50,490 nt of DNA from Telmatospirillum sp. (GCA_009712185.1 WASQ01000116.1:1-50490); one strand, 5' to 3'; shown: positions 17,618 through 27,348, counted from the stretch's first letter. Notes: generated by a model not told the origin, from the letters alone. Made by a program: numbers and translations.

Positions 17618-18394
17618 ATGGATCTTGGCCTGAAGGGCAGGATCGTTCTTGTGACCGGCGGTTCCAAGGGAATCGGCCTGGCCGCCGCGCGGGCCTTCGC
17701 GGCGGAGGGTGCGCGCGTCGCGGTCTGCTCCCGTTCCGCCGACAATGTGGACATGGCCGCCGCGACACTGCCCGGCGCGCAGGGTTTTTACGCGGACCTG
17801 ACCGATGCCCGGGCGGCATCCGGCATGATTGAGGCCGTGGAGCGCGACATGGGGCCCGTCGATGTTCTGGTCAATTCGGCCGGTGCGGCCCGGCGCTGCG
17901 CCCCCAACGATCTGACCCCGGATGTCTGGCGTGACGCCATGGACACGAAATTCTTCACCACCATCAATGCGACCGACCCGATGATCAAGCGGATGGCCCG
18001 GCGGGGGCGGGGCGTCATCGTGACGGTCATCGGCATCGGCGGGAAAGTGGCGGCGCCGGTTCATATCGCCGGCGGAGCGGCCAACTCCGCCCTGATGCTG
18101 GCCACCGCCGGTCTGGCAACGGCCTACGCCGCCCAGGGTGTCCGGGTCGTCGGCGTCAGCCCGGGCATGACGGAAACCGGACGGGTGGCCGGGCGTCTGG
18201 AAACCGAGGCCCGCCTGGCCGGCATTCCGCTGGAGGAGGCCCGGCGCAGAGCGATCGGACGGATCCCGATCGGACGCATGGCATCGCCCGAGGAAATCGC
18301 CGACACCATCCTGTTTCTGGCGTCTCCCCGCGCCTCTTATGTCACCGGCGTCACCGTCGCGATGGATGGCGCCCTGCATCCGGTGGTGTTGTGA
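17618..18394 (+). CDS. Short-chain dehydrogenase/reductase fold protein with altered active site
   Basis: 258-aa Rossmann-fold SDR. The cofactor motif TGGSKGIG is at residues 13-20, the NSAG motif follows about 90 residues in, and the C-terminal YVTGVTVAMDG is typical. The YxxxK pair is HIAGG instead: His149 replaces Tyr and Gly153 replaces Lys, and the catalytic Ser position is Ile/Gly (around 138-139). The ANSALMLATAGLA segment matches a divergent SDR subgroup, so this is not decay. It may bind NAD(P) without normal redox chemistry or use another mechanism. Its stop overlaps the PEBP start (GTGA), indicating translational coupling. Confidence 0.85.
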   Translation: MDLGLKGRIVLVTGGSKGIGLAAARAFAAEGARVAVCSRSADNVDMAAATLPGAQGFYADLTDARAASGMIEAVERDMGPVDVLVNSAGAARRCAPNDLTPDVWRDAMDTKFFTTINATDPMIKRMARRGRGVIVTVIGIGGKVAAPVHIAGGAANSALMLATAGLATAYAAQGVRVVGVSPGMTETGRVAGRLETEARLAGIPLEEARRRAIGRIPIGRMASPEEIADTILFLASPRASYVTGVTVAMDGALHPVVL

Positions 18395-18948
18395 CCGGAC
18401 AGATCCACCGTCGCCTGTGGCAGGGATTGCTGGCGGGCTTCATCCTCCTCTTCGCCGGTTCCGGACGGGCGCAGGCCACTGACTTTTCCGTCTCCAGCAC
18501 GGACATGCCCAATGGATCCAAGGTTGTCGCCGCAGCCGTCCGCGGCGACTGCGGCGGCGGCAACCAGTCACCCGCGCTGGCCTGGACCACGCCGCCGGCC
18601 GGGACCCGCAGTCTGGCGATCACGCTTCATGATCCGGACGCGCCGAAGGCCGGCGGATGGTGGCATTGGCTGGCATTCGATCTTCCGGCTCCGACGCGCC
18701 GGTTGCCCCGGGGCGCCGCCAACGGCGGCCTTCCCCCGGGAAGCCGCCAGTCCGCTAACGACTATGCCCAGGCCGGCTATGACGGCCCCTGCCCGCCCGC
18801 GGGAAAATCCCATCACTATGTCCTGACCATCTGGGCACTGGACGTCGACCGCCTGGATGTCCACAACCTCGCACCGGCCGATCTGGCACGGCAATTCGAC
18901 GGACATGTGCTGGGCAAGGCGCGCCTTACCGCGCTGTTCGGACGTTAG
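18391..18948 (+). CDS. YbhB/YbcL family Raf kinase inhibitor-like protein (PEBP), exported
   Basis: 185-aa bacterial PEBP-fold protein. N-terminal signal peptide LLAGFILLFAGSGRAQA with probable cleavage after AQA at about residue 29. Mature part shows the family ligand pocket DPDAPKAGGWWHWLAFDLP, the YDGPCPPAGKSHHYVL segment and LDVHNLAPADL. GTG 18391 overlaps the SDR stop by 4 bp. Bacterial PEBPs have no firm function; anion or small-molecule binding in the periplasm is suggested. The coupling to an SDR with altered catalytic site is unusual. Confidence 0.88.
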   Translation: MTGQIHRRLWQGLLAGFILLFAGSGRAQATDFSVSSTDMPNGSKVVAAAVRGDCGGGNQSPALAWTTPPAGTRSLAITLHDPDAPKAGGWWHWLAFDLPAPTRRLPRGAANGGLPPGSRQSANDYAQAGYDGPCPPAGKSHHYVLTIWALDVDRLDVHNLAPADLARQFDGHVLGKARLTALFGR

Positions 18949-19159
18949 TCCTGCGGTCTTTCAGTGGGTCGGTGTCCCCGTCGGACTGTGCCGTGAAGCG
19001 GCGCGACTGCTGTATGCCGCCGCCGCCTGAACCCCGGCCCGGAGCCTCGTGTCACTGATTAGCCCCTCCTCTTTGCCCGGAAGCCGCGAGAAAAAAGGGC
19101 GACGGGACAGGCCGTCCCATCCGGTCAAGCGGTTGAGACAGTCCGAAGGTGACCCCGCG

Positions 19160-19624
19160 TCATACCGGTAGGGCGTAGGTCTGCTTCACGGTCTGGCTGG
19201 GCAGGTCGGTCTTCACGTTCTGGATGCCGTTCACCCGGGTCAGATGGGTCGACTGGAAGCGGCGATACTCATCCAGATCGGCCACCACCACCCGCAGCAG
19301 AGCATCGCTCTCGCCCAGCATGATGTAGCACTCCATGACCTGGGGAAGCAGCTTCATCGCGTCGATGAAATGGTTGATCGTGTCGGCGTCCTGGGCTGTC
19401 AGCCAGACCCGTGCGAACAGAGAGAGTGTGACGCCGACCTTGGACGGGTTGAGCACCGCCACATAGCGGTCGATGATGCCCGCCTCCTCCAGCAGACGGA
19501 CGCGGCGCAGGCAGGGCGAGGGCGACAGGCCGACCTCTTTGGCGAGATCGACATTCTGGATGCGGCCATCCCGTTGCAGGACACGAAGAATCCGGCGGTC
19601 GATCTCATCCAGGGTCATTGGCAT
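19160..19624 (-). CDS. Lrp/AsnC family transcriptional regulator
   Basis: 154-aa feast/famine regulator. HTH: LDEIDRRILRVLQRDGRIQNVDLAKEVGLSPSPCLRRVRLLE; C-terminal RAM/AsnC ligand domain with MECYIMLGESDALLRVVVADLDEYRRF. ATG 19624 or 19618 are both possible; the longer frame to 19672 has no support. It is divergent from the LysE-type exporter gene across 164 bp, the standard arrangement in which Lrp-like regulators sense an amino acid and activate its exporter. Confidence 0.9.
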   Translation of the reverse strand: MPMTLDEIDRRILRVLQRDGRIQNVDLAKEVGLSPSPCLRRVRLLEEAGIIDRYVAVLNPSKVGVTLSLFARVWLTAQDADTINHFIDAMKLLPQVMECYIMLGESDALLRVVVADLDEYRRFQSTHLTRVNGIQNVKTDLPSQTVKQTYALPV

Positions 19625-19788
19625 AGAATTCCAAGATATTTGAAAAATCCTGTTATCAATGCCAATTTTCAACTATTTTTCGGCATCTTAGCAACCCGAT
19701 TTTTCACTGTTTGCCGTACACTCCCGGGCGTTTTGGAAGTTCCCGCCCGCACCCGCGCGTTCCCCCGCCCGGCGGGCGTCACAGGTGT

Positions 19789-20406
19789 ATGATGCCTCTC
19801 GAAACCATGCTTGTCTTTGCCGCGACGGTGCTGCCGATCGTCTGCACGCCCGGTCCGGACATTCTTTTTATCTCCTCCCAGGGATTGTCCGGCCGGACGT
19901 CGCAGGCGCTGCGCGCCACGCTGGGCGTTCTCGCGGGGTATGTCGCGCATGCGGTGCTGTCCGCACTCGGCGTCGCCGCTGTGGTCGCGGCGTCCCCCGT
20001 TCTGTTCGAACTGCTCCGCTGGGTGGGCGTGGCCTATCTGGTCTATCTTGCCGGACAGATGATCCGGTCGGCGCTTCGCAGCCACGGTCAGTCCTTCCGG
20101 GCCGACGCCGACGGGTCAGCCCTCGTCCGACGCGGCTTTCTCACCAGTTTCCTCAATCCCAAGGGACTGATGGTCTATTTTGCCATCCTGCCCAACTTCA
20201 TGACGCCGAGCCTCGGCATCGCCCTTCAGGCGTTGACCCTGTCCTCGATCTTCATCGGAATGTGCGCCGTGATGTACAGCATCGTCGCCGTTTCCGTCGC
20301 CTCGATGGGCCGTCACGGCAGTTTCAGCGAACGCCGCCGCCGTTACGTCGAGGGAACGGCGGGAGGTCTGCTGGTTTTCGCCGCGAGCCAGCTCGCGCTC
20401 GGCTGA
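19789..20406 (+). CDS. LysE/RhtB family amino-acid exporter
   Basis: 205-aa inner-membrane exporter with six hydrophobic segments. Diagnostic N-terminus TVLPIVCTPGPDILFISSQGLSGR with the PGPD turn, and FLTSFLNPKGLMVYFAILPNFM in the middle. ATG 19789 places the first helix at the N-terminus; the upstream frame is not membrane-like. Regulated presumably by the divergent Lrp protein. A terminator follows 58 bp downstream. Amino-acid specificity is unknown. Confidence 0.9.
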   Translation: MMPLETMLVFAATVLPIVCTPGPDILFISSQGLSGRTSQALRATLGVLAGYVAHAVLSALGVAAVVAASPVLFELLRWVGVAYLVYLAGQMIRSALRSHGQSFRADADGSALVRRGFLTSFLNPKGLMVYFAILPNFMTPSLGIALQALTLSSIFIGMCAVMYSIVAVSVASMGRHGSFSERRRRYVEGTAGGLLVFAASQLALG

Positions 20407-20460
20407 CGGCGGCAGGACGTGATGTGGCCGGCCGGAAGACCGCCGGCCTCCGTAAAAAGA

Positions 20461-20501
20461 AGAAGCCCTCCGTCGCCAGCCGGCAACGGAGGGCCTTTTT
20501 T
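20461..20501. terminator. Bidirectional terminator between lysE-type gene and clpA
   Basis: GCCCTCCGT pairs with ACGGAGGGC (9 bp, 12-base loop). It is followed by CTTTTTT on the plus strand and, read on the minus strand, by a CTTCTTCTTTTT tail, so it can serve both convergent genes. Confidence 0.85.
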
Positions 20502-20521
20502 CTGACCGGACCCCGGCGGGG

Positions 20522-22816
20522 TCAGTCGACCATTTCGGGTTCTTCCTTGTGGGCCTTGGCTCCGCCCTCGATGAAGTCGAAGGACAGGGCCCCGTCCTTG
20601 ACGTCGACCTTGACCACGCCACCTTTGGCGAGCCGGCCGAACAGCAACTCCTCCGCCAGCGGCTTCTTGATATGCTCCTGGATCACCCGGGCCAGCGGCC
20701 GGGCGCCATAAAGCTTGTCATAGCCTTTCTCCGCCACCCAGGCGCGGGCGCTGTCGGAAAGTTCGATCGAGACATCGCGATCCCCGAGCTGGCTCTCCAA
20801 CTGGATGACGAATTTGTCGACGACGCGCGACACAACCTCAGGTCCCAGCGCCGCGAAGGAAATGATGGAGTCGAGACGGTTGCGGAATTCCGGCGTGAAC
20901 AGACGCTGGATGGCCTCCTGGTCGTCCCCTTCGCGGGCCTCGCGGTTGAACCCGATGGCCGGCTTGGCAAGATCGCTGGCCCCCGCGTTGGTCGTCATGA
21001 TCAGGATGACATTGCGGAAATCCACCGTCTTGCCGTTGTGATCGGTCAGTTTTCCATGGTCCATGACCTGCAACAGGATGTTGAACAGATCGGGATGGGC
21101 CTTCTCAATCTCGTCCAGCAGCAGAACCGAATGGGGATGCTGGTCCACGGCGTCGGTCAGCAGGCCGCCCTGGTCGAAGCCGACATAGCCGGGCGGAGCG
21201 CCGATCAGGCGCGACACGGAATGCCGTTCCATATATTCGGACATGTCGAAGCGGGTCAGCTCGATCCCCAGGATACGCGCCAACTGGCGCGCAACCTCGG
21301 TCTTGCCGACACCGGTCGGGCCGGAGAACAGATAGCATCCGATCGGCTTTTCAGGCTCACGCAGCCCCGCCCTCGCCAGCTTGATCGCCGAGGACAGCGC
21401 CTCGATGGCGCTGTCCTGGCCAAACACCAGGGTCTTCAGGTCGCGCTCCAGCGTGCGCAGAACCTCCATGTCGTTGGTCGACACGCTTTTCGGAGGGACG
21501 CGGGCGATCTTGGCAACGATTTCCTCGACGTCGCGCACGGTCACGGTCTTGCGGCGCTTCGATTCGGGCAGCAGCATGCGGGCCGCCCCCACCTCGTCGA
21601 TCACGTCGATGGCCTTGTCCGGCAATTTGCGGTCACCGATATAGCGAACCGCCAGTTCGACCGAGGCCCGGATGGCGTCATTGGTGTAGCGCACCCGGTG
21701 ATGCGCCTCGTAATAAGGCTTGAGGCCATGCAGGATCTTGACAGCATCCTCGACCGACGGTTCGTTGACATCGATCTTCTGGAAGCGGCGGACCAGGGCG
21801 CGGTCCTTTTCAAAATGATTGCGGAATTCCTTGTAGGTGGTCGACCCGATGCAGCGCAGGCTTCCGGACGCCAGCGCCGGTTTCAACAGGTTCGACGCGT
21901 CCATGGACCCGCCGGAAGTCGCGCCGGCGCCGATCACCGTGTGGATCTCGTCGATGAAGAGGATCGCCCCCTCCAGGGCCTCCAGTTCGGAGACGACGGC
22001 CTTCAGGCGCTCCTCGAAGTCGCCGCGATAGCGCGTTCCGGCCAGCAGCGCCCCCATGTCGAGCGAGAAGATGGTGGCGTTGGCAAGCACCTCGGGCACT
22101 TCGCCCTTGACGATCCGCCGGGCAAGGCCTTCGGCGATGGCGGTCTTGCCGACCCCCGGATCGCCGACATAAAGCGGATTGTTCTTCGAGCGGCGGCAGA
22201 GAATCTGGATGGTCCGCTCGATTTCCTGGTCACGTCCGATCAGGGGATCGATCTTCCCCTGGGATGCCTTGCGGTTCAGATTGACGCAATAGGCATTCAG
22301 CGCTTCCTGGCCTTTTTTCACGACGGTTTCCGCCTTCGAGTCATCATCCGCCCCATGCACGGGCCGAGGCTGGTTACGGCCCGGAGCCTTGGCGATGCCA
22401 TGGGAAATGTAGTTGACCGCGTCGAGCCGGGTCATGTCCTGCAATTGCAGGAAATAGACGGCGTGGCTCTCCCGCTCGGAAAACAGGGCGACGATCACAT
22501 TGGCGCCCGTCACCTCCTCGCGGCCCGAGGACTGGACGTGGATTGCCGCCCGTTGCACGACGCGCTGGAATCCCGCGGTCGGTTTCGGATCCCCGACCCG
22601 GCCCGTTACCAGATCGGCCAGGGCGGTGTCGATGAAATCGGTCAGGTCACGCTTCAGGCGGTCGAGATCGACATTGCAGGCTCTCAATACGGCGACGGAG
22701 TCCTGATCGTCCGTCAACGCCATCAGCAGATGTTCAAGCGTCGCGTATTCGTGGCGGCGCTCCGACGCCAAGGCGAGAGCACGGTGTAAACTCTGCTCCA
22801 GGTTACGCGACAGCAT
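20522..22816 (-). CDS. clpA: ATP-dependent Clp protease ATP-binding subunit ClpA
   Basis: 764-aa AAA+ unfoldase that feeds ClpP. N-domain (about 1-145), D1 with Walker [10 protein letters not shown], Walker [14 protein letters not shown], and D2 with GPTGVGKTE and [12 protein letters not shown]. The ClpP-docking loop carries IGF in [15 protein letters not shown], in the place where ClpA has IGL, so ClpP partnership is likely. ATG 22816 fits [14 protein letters not shown], the normal ClpA N-terminus. It is 5 bp after the clpS stop. ClpP is not in this window. Confidence 0.97.
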   Translation of the reverse strand: MLSRNLEQSLHRALALASERRHEYATLEHLLMALTDDQDSVAVLRACNVDLDRLKRDLTDFIDTALADLVTGRVGDPKPTAGFQRVVQRAAIHVQSSGREEVTGANVIVALFSERESHAVYFLQLQDMTRLDAVNYISHGIAKAPGRNQPRPVHGADDDSKAETVVKKGQEALNAYCVNLNRKASQGKIDPLIGRDQEIERTIQILCRRSKNNPLYVGDPGVGKTAIAEGLARRIVKGEVPEVLANATIFSLDMGALLAGTRYRGDFEERLKAVVSELEALEGAILFIDEIHTVIGAGATSGGSMDASNLLKPALASGSLRCIGSTTYKEFRNHFEKDRALVRRFQKIDVNEPSVEDAVKILHGLKPYYEAHHRVRYTNDAIRASVELAVRYIGDRKLPDKAIDVIDEVGAARMLLPESKRRKTVTVRDVEEIVAKIARVPPKSVSTNDMEVLRTLERDLKTLVFGQDSAIEALSSAIKLARAGLREPEKPIGCYLFSGPTGVGKTEVARQLARILGIELTRFDMSEYMERHSVSRLIGAPPGYVGFDQGGLLTDAVDQHPHSVLLLDEIEKAHPDLFNILLQVMDHGKLTDHNGKTVDFRNVILIMTTNAGASDLAKPAIGFNREAREGDDQEAIQRLFTPEFRNRLDSIISFAALGPEVVSRVVDKFVIQLESQLGDRDVSIELSDSARAWVAEKGYDKLYGARPLARVIQEHIKKPLAEELLFGRLAKGGVVKVDVKDGALSFDFIEGGAKAHKEEPEMVD

Positions 22817-22821
22817 CAGCT

Positions 22822-23154
22822 TTATTCCTTCTCGATAGTACACTGCAGCGGGTGCTGGTTCTGCCGGGCCAGATCCATGACCTGCGTCACCTTGGTCTCC
22901 GCCACTTCATAAGTGTACACGCCGCAGATACCGACGCCCCGCTGGTGAACATGCATCATGATGCGCGTCGCTTCTTCGCGATTCTTGCTGAAGAAGCGCT
23001 CGAGGACGTGCACGACGAACTCCATCGGCGTGTAGTCGTCGTTCAGCATCAACACCTTGTACATCGAGGGCCGTTTGGTCTTGGGCCGGGTTTTGATCAC
23101 GACCCCGGTCTGCGGTCCTTCGTCGTTGGGCTTCTCGTTCTCGTTGTCGCTCAT
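22822..23154 (-). CDS. clpS: ATP-dependent Clp protease adaptor ClpS
   Basis: 110-aa adaptor that hands N-degron substrates to ClpA. The degron pocket residues are present: Asp-Asp in [16 protein letters not shown] and the His in [24 protein letters not shown] 23154 ([10 protein letters not shown]) and ATG 23172 are both credible starts; the acidic, disordered N-terminal tail of about 25 residues engages ClpA. Co-directional with clpA and 5 bp upstream of it, the usual operon. Confidence 0.95.
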   Translation of the reverse strand: MSDNENEKPNDEGPQTGVVIKTRPKTKRPSMYKVLMLNDDYTPMEFVVHVLERFFSKNREEATRIMMHVHQRGVGICGVYTYEVAETKVTQVMDLARQNQHPLQCTIEKE

Positions 23155-23264
23155 TCGCACGGTTCGGTTCATCGGTGTCGTTGTCGGGACACCTCTATCA
23201 TATTGGTTCGCCCCGGCCGGGTAAAAGTCCCCTTTTCGCCAAAGAGTCATCATCGTTGTTTTCC

Positions 23265-23308
23265 AGTACCCCGAAAAAGACAAAGCCCGGCGGAGTCCTC
23301 CGCCGGGC
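23265..23308 (-). terminator. Rho-independent terminator of the phasin gene
   Basis: Read on the minus strand, GCCCGGCGGA-GGAC-TCCGCCGGGC (10-bp stem) is followed by TTTGTCTTTTT. It is 115 bp past the phasin stop. Confidence 0.8.
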
Positions 23309-23422
23309 CCGATCCCATCCTAACCGGCAAAAGCACCGGGGATCGATGATGTTTTCTATCAAAAGCCACCATCCCGTCCATCCGGGAACCGGCCCGGGGG
23401 TCCGGGATCGCCGCGTCCGCCC

Positions 23423-23977
23423 TCAGGCGGCGTGACGGGTCAGCCGCTGCACGGCGGCATCGACGCGGCTGTTGATCGGCGCGATGGCCTCCTCCGCCAG
23501 GCGGGTCGACAGTTCGCGGATCCTGGATCCCTCGACGACCAGACGGTCGAAATTGCTCCGCGCGAGCGAGGAGGATGTGTCGATAACCTCTTTCAGCGTC
23601 CGGGCGGACGCCAGCGCACGGCTGGCCGCGACGGTCTGCTCCAGGGTCTCCTGCGCCAGCACGGCGAAGGTCTTGGAAAGGTCCTGGACCCCCCGCGCGA
23701 CGACCGTGCCGGACTTCAGCCAGGCCTCAAAATTGTCCTTGTTGAACTGAAGGAGATCCTCATACCCCTTGAAGGCGTCCTCGCCGGCCTTGGCGGCGGC
23801 TTCGACATGATCCTTCGACAGGGCGACCGCCTTCTGGACGCCCTGGGTCGCGACGTCGGCGCCCGCCTTGACGACCGTCTCGATGGTCTCCTGGTGAACG
23901 GCAACGGCCTCCTCGATCTGCTTGGCGGTGTCGGCGGCGGGGGTCGCAGCGCTTTTTACGGACTTTGGCGTGGTCAT
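23423..23977 (-). CDS. Phasin family protein
   Basis: 184-aa amphipathic helical protein that coats polyhydroxyalkanoate granules. The phasin_2 profile is evident in GYEDLLQFNKDNFEAWLKSGTVVARGVQDLSKTF and QETLEQTVAASRALASARTLKEV, with an Ala/Thr/Lys-rich N-terminal section. No signal peptide. It implies that the organism stores PHA. A candidate PhaR site and promoter lie upstream at 24098-24134, and a terminator lies at 23265-23308, so it is monocistronic. Confidence 0.9.
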   Translation of the reverse strand: MTTPKSVKSAATPAADTAKQIEEAVAVHQETIETVVKAGADVATQGVQKAVALSKDHVEAAAKAGEDAFKGYEDLLQFNKDNFEAWLKSGTVVARGVQDLSKTFAVLAQETLEQTVAASRALASARTLKEVIDTSSSLARSNFDRLVVEGSRIRELSTRLAEEAIAPINSRVDAAVQRLTRHAA

Positions 23978-24502
23978 CTCGGCTTATTCCTTCGATCTTG
24001 GGTCCACCACTCTCCATCCCGGGACGCGACCATACGGTCGACGAACCCGGCAACGGGTCGGCCGATCCGCCATCCGGAGCAAGCCGGAGGCGCATGTTTG
24101 CAACGCAATATGGAAAATATATCCTGCCAAACAACCGCTCCGTCAATCATTTTTGTGCGATGCAGCATGTCCGTCATGGTATCTTCATGCTTTGGTCATA
24201 GCCTCTACTCGCAGTTGATATTCCCAAGAGACCCAGTCGGATATTAACGACTCCCTAAGAGACCACAGTCTATTCTTCGCCTTCGAAGTCTTCACTGTCC
24301 CATGGCGCGATCGAGGGCGATCCATTGCCATTTCCGCGGGAATCTTGAAAAAATGCGGGGCCACAGCATCCCGACTGTGGACATGCCGGAGCGGATTTCT
24401 TACTGTTGCGGGGTGCCGTTTCTCGACAGCCTCAGCGCAAGGCAACAAGACGTGAAGTTAAAACATCAAAAGTTTCTGTCTGAGTTCCATGTTGCGGCTG
24501 TA
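23978..24502. other. Long divergent intergenic region between phasin and dacA
   Basis: 525 bp. Contains the phasin promoter elements (24098-24134). The rest up to the dacA start is AT-richer than the surroundings with open but unconvincing short frames, including an 87-codon minus-strand frame (24185-24448) that lacks a ribosome site. No gene is called. Confidence 0.5.
24098..24134 (-). promoter_or_regulatory. Putative phasin promoter with TTGC-N3-GCAA site
   Basis: On the minus strand TTGTTT (24134-24129), 16 bp, CATATT (24112-24107), with the dyad TTGC-AAC-GCAA (24108-24098) at the expected start of transcription. PhaR repressors of PHA genes are known to recognise CTGC-N3/4-GCAG-like sites; this fits a T/A variant. 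Confidence 0.42.
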
Positions 24503-25786
24503 ATGCGCCGTGGGATCCCGACTCTGCTCTTAACCCTCACCCTTTTCTTCGTCGCATTGGTTGTACCGGCACAGGCAAAATACGCTGCCATGGTGGTTGA
24601 CGCCGACTCCGGCGAGGTTTTGCACGCGGCCAATGTCGATCAGCAGAATTATCCGGCGTCCCTCACCAAGATGATGACGCTTTACTTGCTGTTCGACGCT
24701 CTGGATCGCGGCCAGATCCGGACGGTGGACCGCATTCCGGTATCGTCTCACGCGGCGGCGCAGGCGCCCTCGAAACTCGGCCTCCGGCCGGGCCAGACCA
24801 TCTCGGTCGAGGATGCGATCCTCGGCATCTGCACCAAATCGGCCAACGACGCCGCCGTCACGGTCGGGGAATATCTGGGCGGCAGCGAGACCGGATTCGC
24901 CGATATGATGACCCGCAAGGCCCGCGAGCTGGGAATGCGCGGAACCGTTTTCCGCAATGCGTCGGGTCTTCCCAACAAGGGCCAGCACAGCACCGCGCGG
25001 GACATGGCGACCCTGGCCCGGGCCCTGATTCACAATCACAGCCGTTACTACCACTATTTTTCCACCCAGCAGTTCAGCTACAACGGCGAAACCATGCGCA
25101 ACCACAACCATCTGATGGAGTGGTACGAGGGAACGGACGGGATCAAGACCGGTTATATCGGCGCGTCCGGGTTCAATCTCGTGGCGTCGGTCAAACGGGA
25201 TGGCCGCCGGCTGGTCGGGGTGATCTTTGGCGGTGAGAGTGCCGCCTCCCGCGATCGGCATATGGCCCAGTTGCTGGACGCGGCCTTTGCCCGCGCCCCC
25301 GGATCGTCCAATGTCGAGTTGGCGAGCATGCCGTTGCAGCAGGACGCCGACGAGACCCCGGCGCCGGCGCCCGCCGCGAAGAAAAAGCCCCAGGTCGCCC
25401 ATGCAGAGACGCGCGCCGTCATGAAGGCCATGGCCCGATCGCAACAGGCCCGCCAGGTCGCCGCGGCCAAGACGGCCAAGGTATCACGGGCGAAGGCCGC
25501 CGCCGATGACGACGATGACGATGCGTCGGGTGATGCGGATGACGACAACTGGGGAATCCAGGTCGGCGCCTACAGCCAGCAGGCCAAAGCCCGTCAGGCC
25601 GTCGCCTCGGCGAAACAAAAACTCGGCAAGCTGGTATCGGACGGTTCCGTCAGCATCGCCCACGGCAAGGGCCGCCACGCCACCTATCGCGCCCGTCTCA
25701 TCGGTCTGCCCGAAGACACGGCCCGCGAGGCTTGCCGCCGCCTCAGCAAAAGCCGCGTCGCCTGCGCGGTGATCAACGCCGGCTGA
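24503..25786 (+). CDS. D-alanyl-D-alanine carboxypeptidase with C-terminal SPOR domain
   Basis: 427-aa periplasmic penicillin-binding protein of the S11 family that trims pentapeptide side chains. Signal peptide with cleavage after PAQA. SxxK at Ser53-Lys56 (SLTK), SxN (KSANDAAV) and KTG (GIKTGYIGASG) are all present. A basic/Ala-rich linker and an Asp-rich tract (about residues 333-350) lead to a SPOR domain (WGIQVGAYSQQAKARQAV...), which binds denuded glycan strands at the division site. ATG 24503 was chosen because it begins the signal peptide; upstream frame to 24302 has no signal. Family usually called DacA/DacC in alphaproteobacteria. Confidence 0.93.
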   Translation: MRRGIPTLLLTLTLFFVALVVPAQAKYAAMVVDADSGEVLHAANVDQQNYPASLTKMMTLYLLFDALDRGQIRTVDRIPVSSHAAAQAPSKLGLRPGQTISVEDAILGICTKSANDAAVTVGEYLGGSETGFADMMTRKARELGMRGTVFRNASGLPNKGQHSTARDMATLARALIHNHSRYYHYFSTQQFSYNGETMRNHNHLMEWYEGTDGIKTGYIGASGFNLVASVKRDGRRLVGVIFGGESAASRDRHMAQLLDAAFARAPGSSNVELASMPLQQDADETPAPAPAAKKKPQVAHAETRAVMKAMARSQQARQVAAAKTAKVSRAKAAADDDDDDASGDADDDNWGIQVGAYSQQAKARQAVASAKQKLGKLVSDGSVSIAHGKGRHATYRARLIGLPEDTAREACRRLSKSRVACAVINAG

Positions 25787-25798
25787 CCAGCCGCTTCC

Positions 25799-25824
25799 GG
25801 CGCGGACCCGTCTCAGTCCGCGCC
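25799..25824. terminator. Hairpin downstream of the DacA-type gene
   Basis: GGCGCGGAC pairs perfectly with GTCCGCGCC around an 8-base loop, 12 bp after the stop. There is no T tract, so termination is uncertain. Confidence 0.45.
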
Positions 25825-25857
25825 AGTCTCCCTGATGGGCCAGTCTCCCTGATGGGC
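25824..25857. repeat. 17-bp direct tandem duplication
   Basis: CAGTCTCCCTGATGGGC occurs twice in immediate succession, between the DacA-type gene and the MFS gene. Probably a slippage product. Confidence 0.8.
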
Positions 25858-25909
25858 CACTCCTCCTGACGCATCAGTCACCTTGCCTGACCGTCACCCG
25901 GGCAGGACG

Positions 25910-27307
25910 TCACCTCGCCGACGACGGCGCGGTGCGGCGCAGGACGCTGGCGACACTGGCGATTGCCGCGAACCCGGCACCCAGCCACAGCGCCAACACG
26001 GCTCCCGGCTCGCCCGCCCATGAAAAGCAGGCGGCCACCAGCGCCGCCCCACCCGCTTGACCGATCAGCCGCGCGGTGGGTATCAGACCGCTGGCGGCCC
26101 CGCTCCGCTCGCGCGGCGCACTGGCCATCAGGGCCTTCAAGTTGGGCGACTGGAAAAAGCCGAACCCGGCGCCGCAGACGGCGAGCCTCCAGGAGATGTC
26201 GGCCAAGCCCGGCTGGTCGGGCATGGCCGCCAGCAGCGCCATTCCAAGGCTGAGGACCAGGAGGCCGGCTCCACTCAGCATCGCCACCGGATGGCGATCC
26301 GACAGACGGCCGGCGACAGGGGCCGCGATCGCCACCAGGACCGGCCAGGGCGTCATCAGAAGACCGGTCTCAACCAGAGAGCGTCCGAGCACGTTCTGGA
26401 ACAGAAATGGCAGCGACACGAACGCCAGCCCTTGCGCCGCGTAGGAACAGACTGAGGTCGCCACCGACAGGGCGAAGACCGGGCGCCGGAACAGATCGAC
26501 CGGAAACAGCGGCGCCGGATGGGACCGCTGACGGACCAGCAGGATCCCGCAACAGGCAACGGAGCCCAGAAGCGGACCCGCCGACCGGAGGACGCCGGTC
26601 CGGTGGGCCGCCTCCCCCAGCCCCAGAATCAGAAGACCGAACATACCCGCCAGCAGCAACGCCGCCACCAGATCGAAACGGTGCGCGACCGGCTGCCGGT
26701 TCGCCGGAATGGTCCGCAAGGCCAGCAGAGCCGCCGCAAGGCCCGCCGGAATATTGATCAGAAACAGCCAGGGCCAGTCGGCAATGGACAACACGGCGGA
26801 GGCGACCGTCGGCCCGACCGCGAAAAACACCGCGACGGTCAGCGCGTTCACCCCCTGGGCCCGCCCCAGTCTGTCGGCCGGATGAATAAACCTGATAAGC
26901 GCGTTGGTGACGCTCAGGATTCCGGCGGCCCCCACCCCCTGGAGGACACGGGCCGCGGTCAGCGTCGGAAGCGATTCCGCGAGACCGCACCCCAATGACG
27001 CCAAGGTGAACAGAAGAAGGCCACCGACATAAACCGGCCGGAGCCCGATAACGTCCCCCCAGGCGGCGAGAGGCAGCAGTGTGGCGACCATCGCCAGTTG
27101 ATAGGCATTGATGATCCAGATCGCCTGATCGGCCGACGCCCGCAAGTCCGCGGCAATCGTCGGAAGGGCCGTGTTGGCGATGGCGGTGTCGAGGGTGGCG
27201 AGGGCGATCGCCAACACCAGCGTTGTCATCGCCCACCGGCGCTGGCGGTCCGGCAGACCATCCGGGAACACGCCTGTGCTCCGCTGTCTCGATGACGCTT
27301 CCGGCAT
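25910..27307 (-). CDS. MFS transporter, DHA2 (EmrB/QacA-like) family
   Basis: 465-aa inner-membrane drug:H+ antiporter with 14 predicted helices. DHA2 hallmarks: LDTAIANTALPTIAADL in the first helix, the motif GDVIGLRPVYVGGLLLFTLASLGCGLA after helix 2, and ARVLQGVGAAGILSVTNALI. ATG 27307 was selected; the frame extends to 27583, but that part is non-membrane and overlaps the isochorismatase gene. It lies 41 bp after the isochorismatase-like gene, so the two are probably co-transcribed, with TetR divergent; efflux of an aromatic or amide-containing compound is a reasonable guess. Confidence 0.88.
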   Translation of the reverse strand: MPEASSRQRSTGVFPDGLPDRQRRWAMTTLVLAIALATLDTAIANTALPTIAADLRASADQAIWIINAYQLAMVATLLPLAAWGDVIGLRPVYVGGLLLFTLASLGCGLAESLPTLTAARVLQGVGAAGILSVTNALIRFIHPADRLGRAQGVNALTVAVFFAVGPTVASAVLSIADWPWLFLINIPAGLAAALLALRTIPANRQPVAHRFDLVAALLLAGMFGLLILGLGEAAHRTGVLRSAGPLLGSVACCGILLVRQRSHPAPLFPVDLFRRPVFALSVATSVCSYAAQGLAFVSLPFLFQNVLGRSLVETGLLMTPWPVLVAIAAPVAGRLSDRHPVAMLSGAGLLVLSLGMALLAAMPDQPGLADISWRLAVCGAGFGFFQSPNLKALMASAPRERSGAASGLIPTARLIGQAGGAALVAACFSWAGEPGAVLALWLGAGFAAIASVASVLRRTAPSSAR

Positions 27308-27348
27308 GCCCCATCTCCCTTTTTTCCCTGCGACGCAGGAAAACGGAC

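Noticed and set aside
20549-22789. 746-codon open frame opposite clpA
   Set aside because: It is the complement of a canonical ClpA gene in GC-rich DNA, and its translation has no family features.
24185-24448. 87-aa minus-strand gene between phasin and dacA
   Set aside because: No ribosome site, no recognisable family, and overlap with probable promoter sequence.
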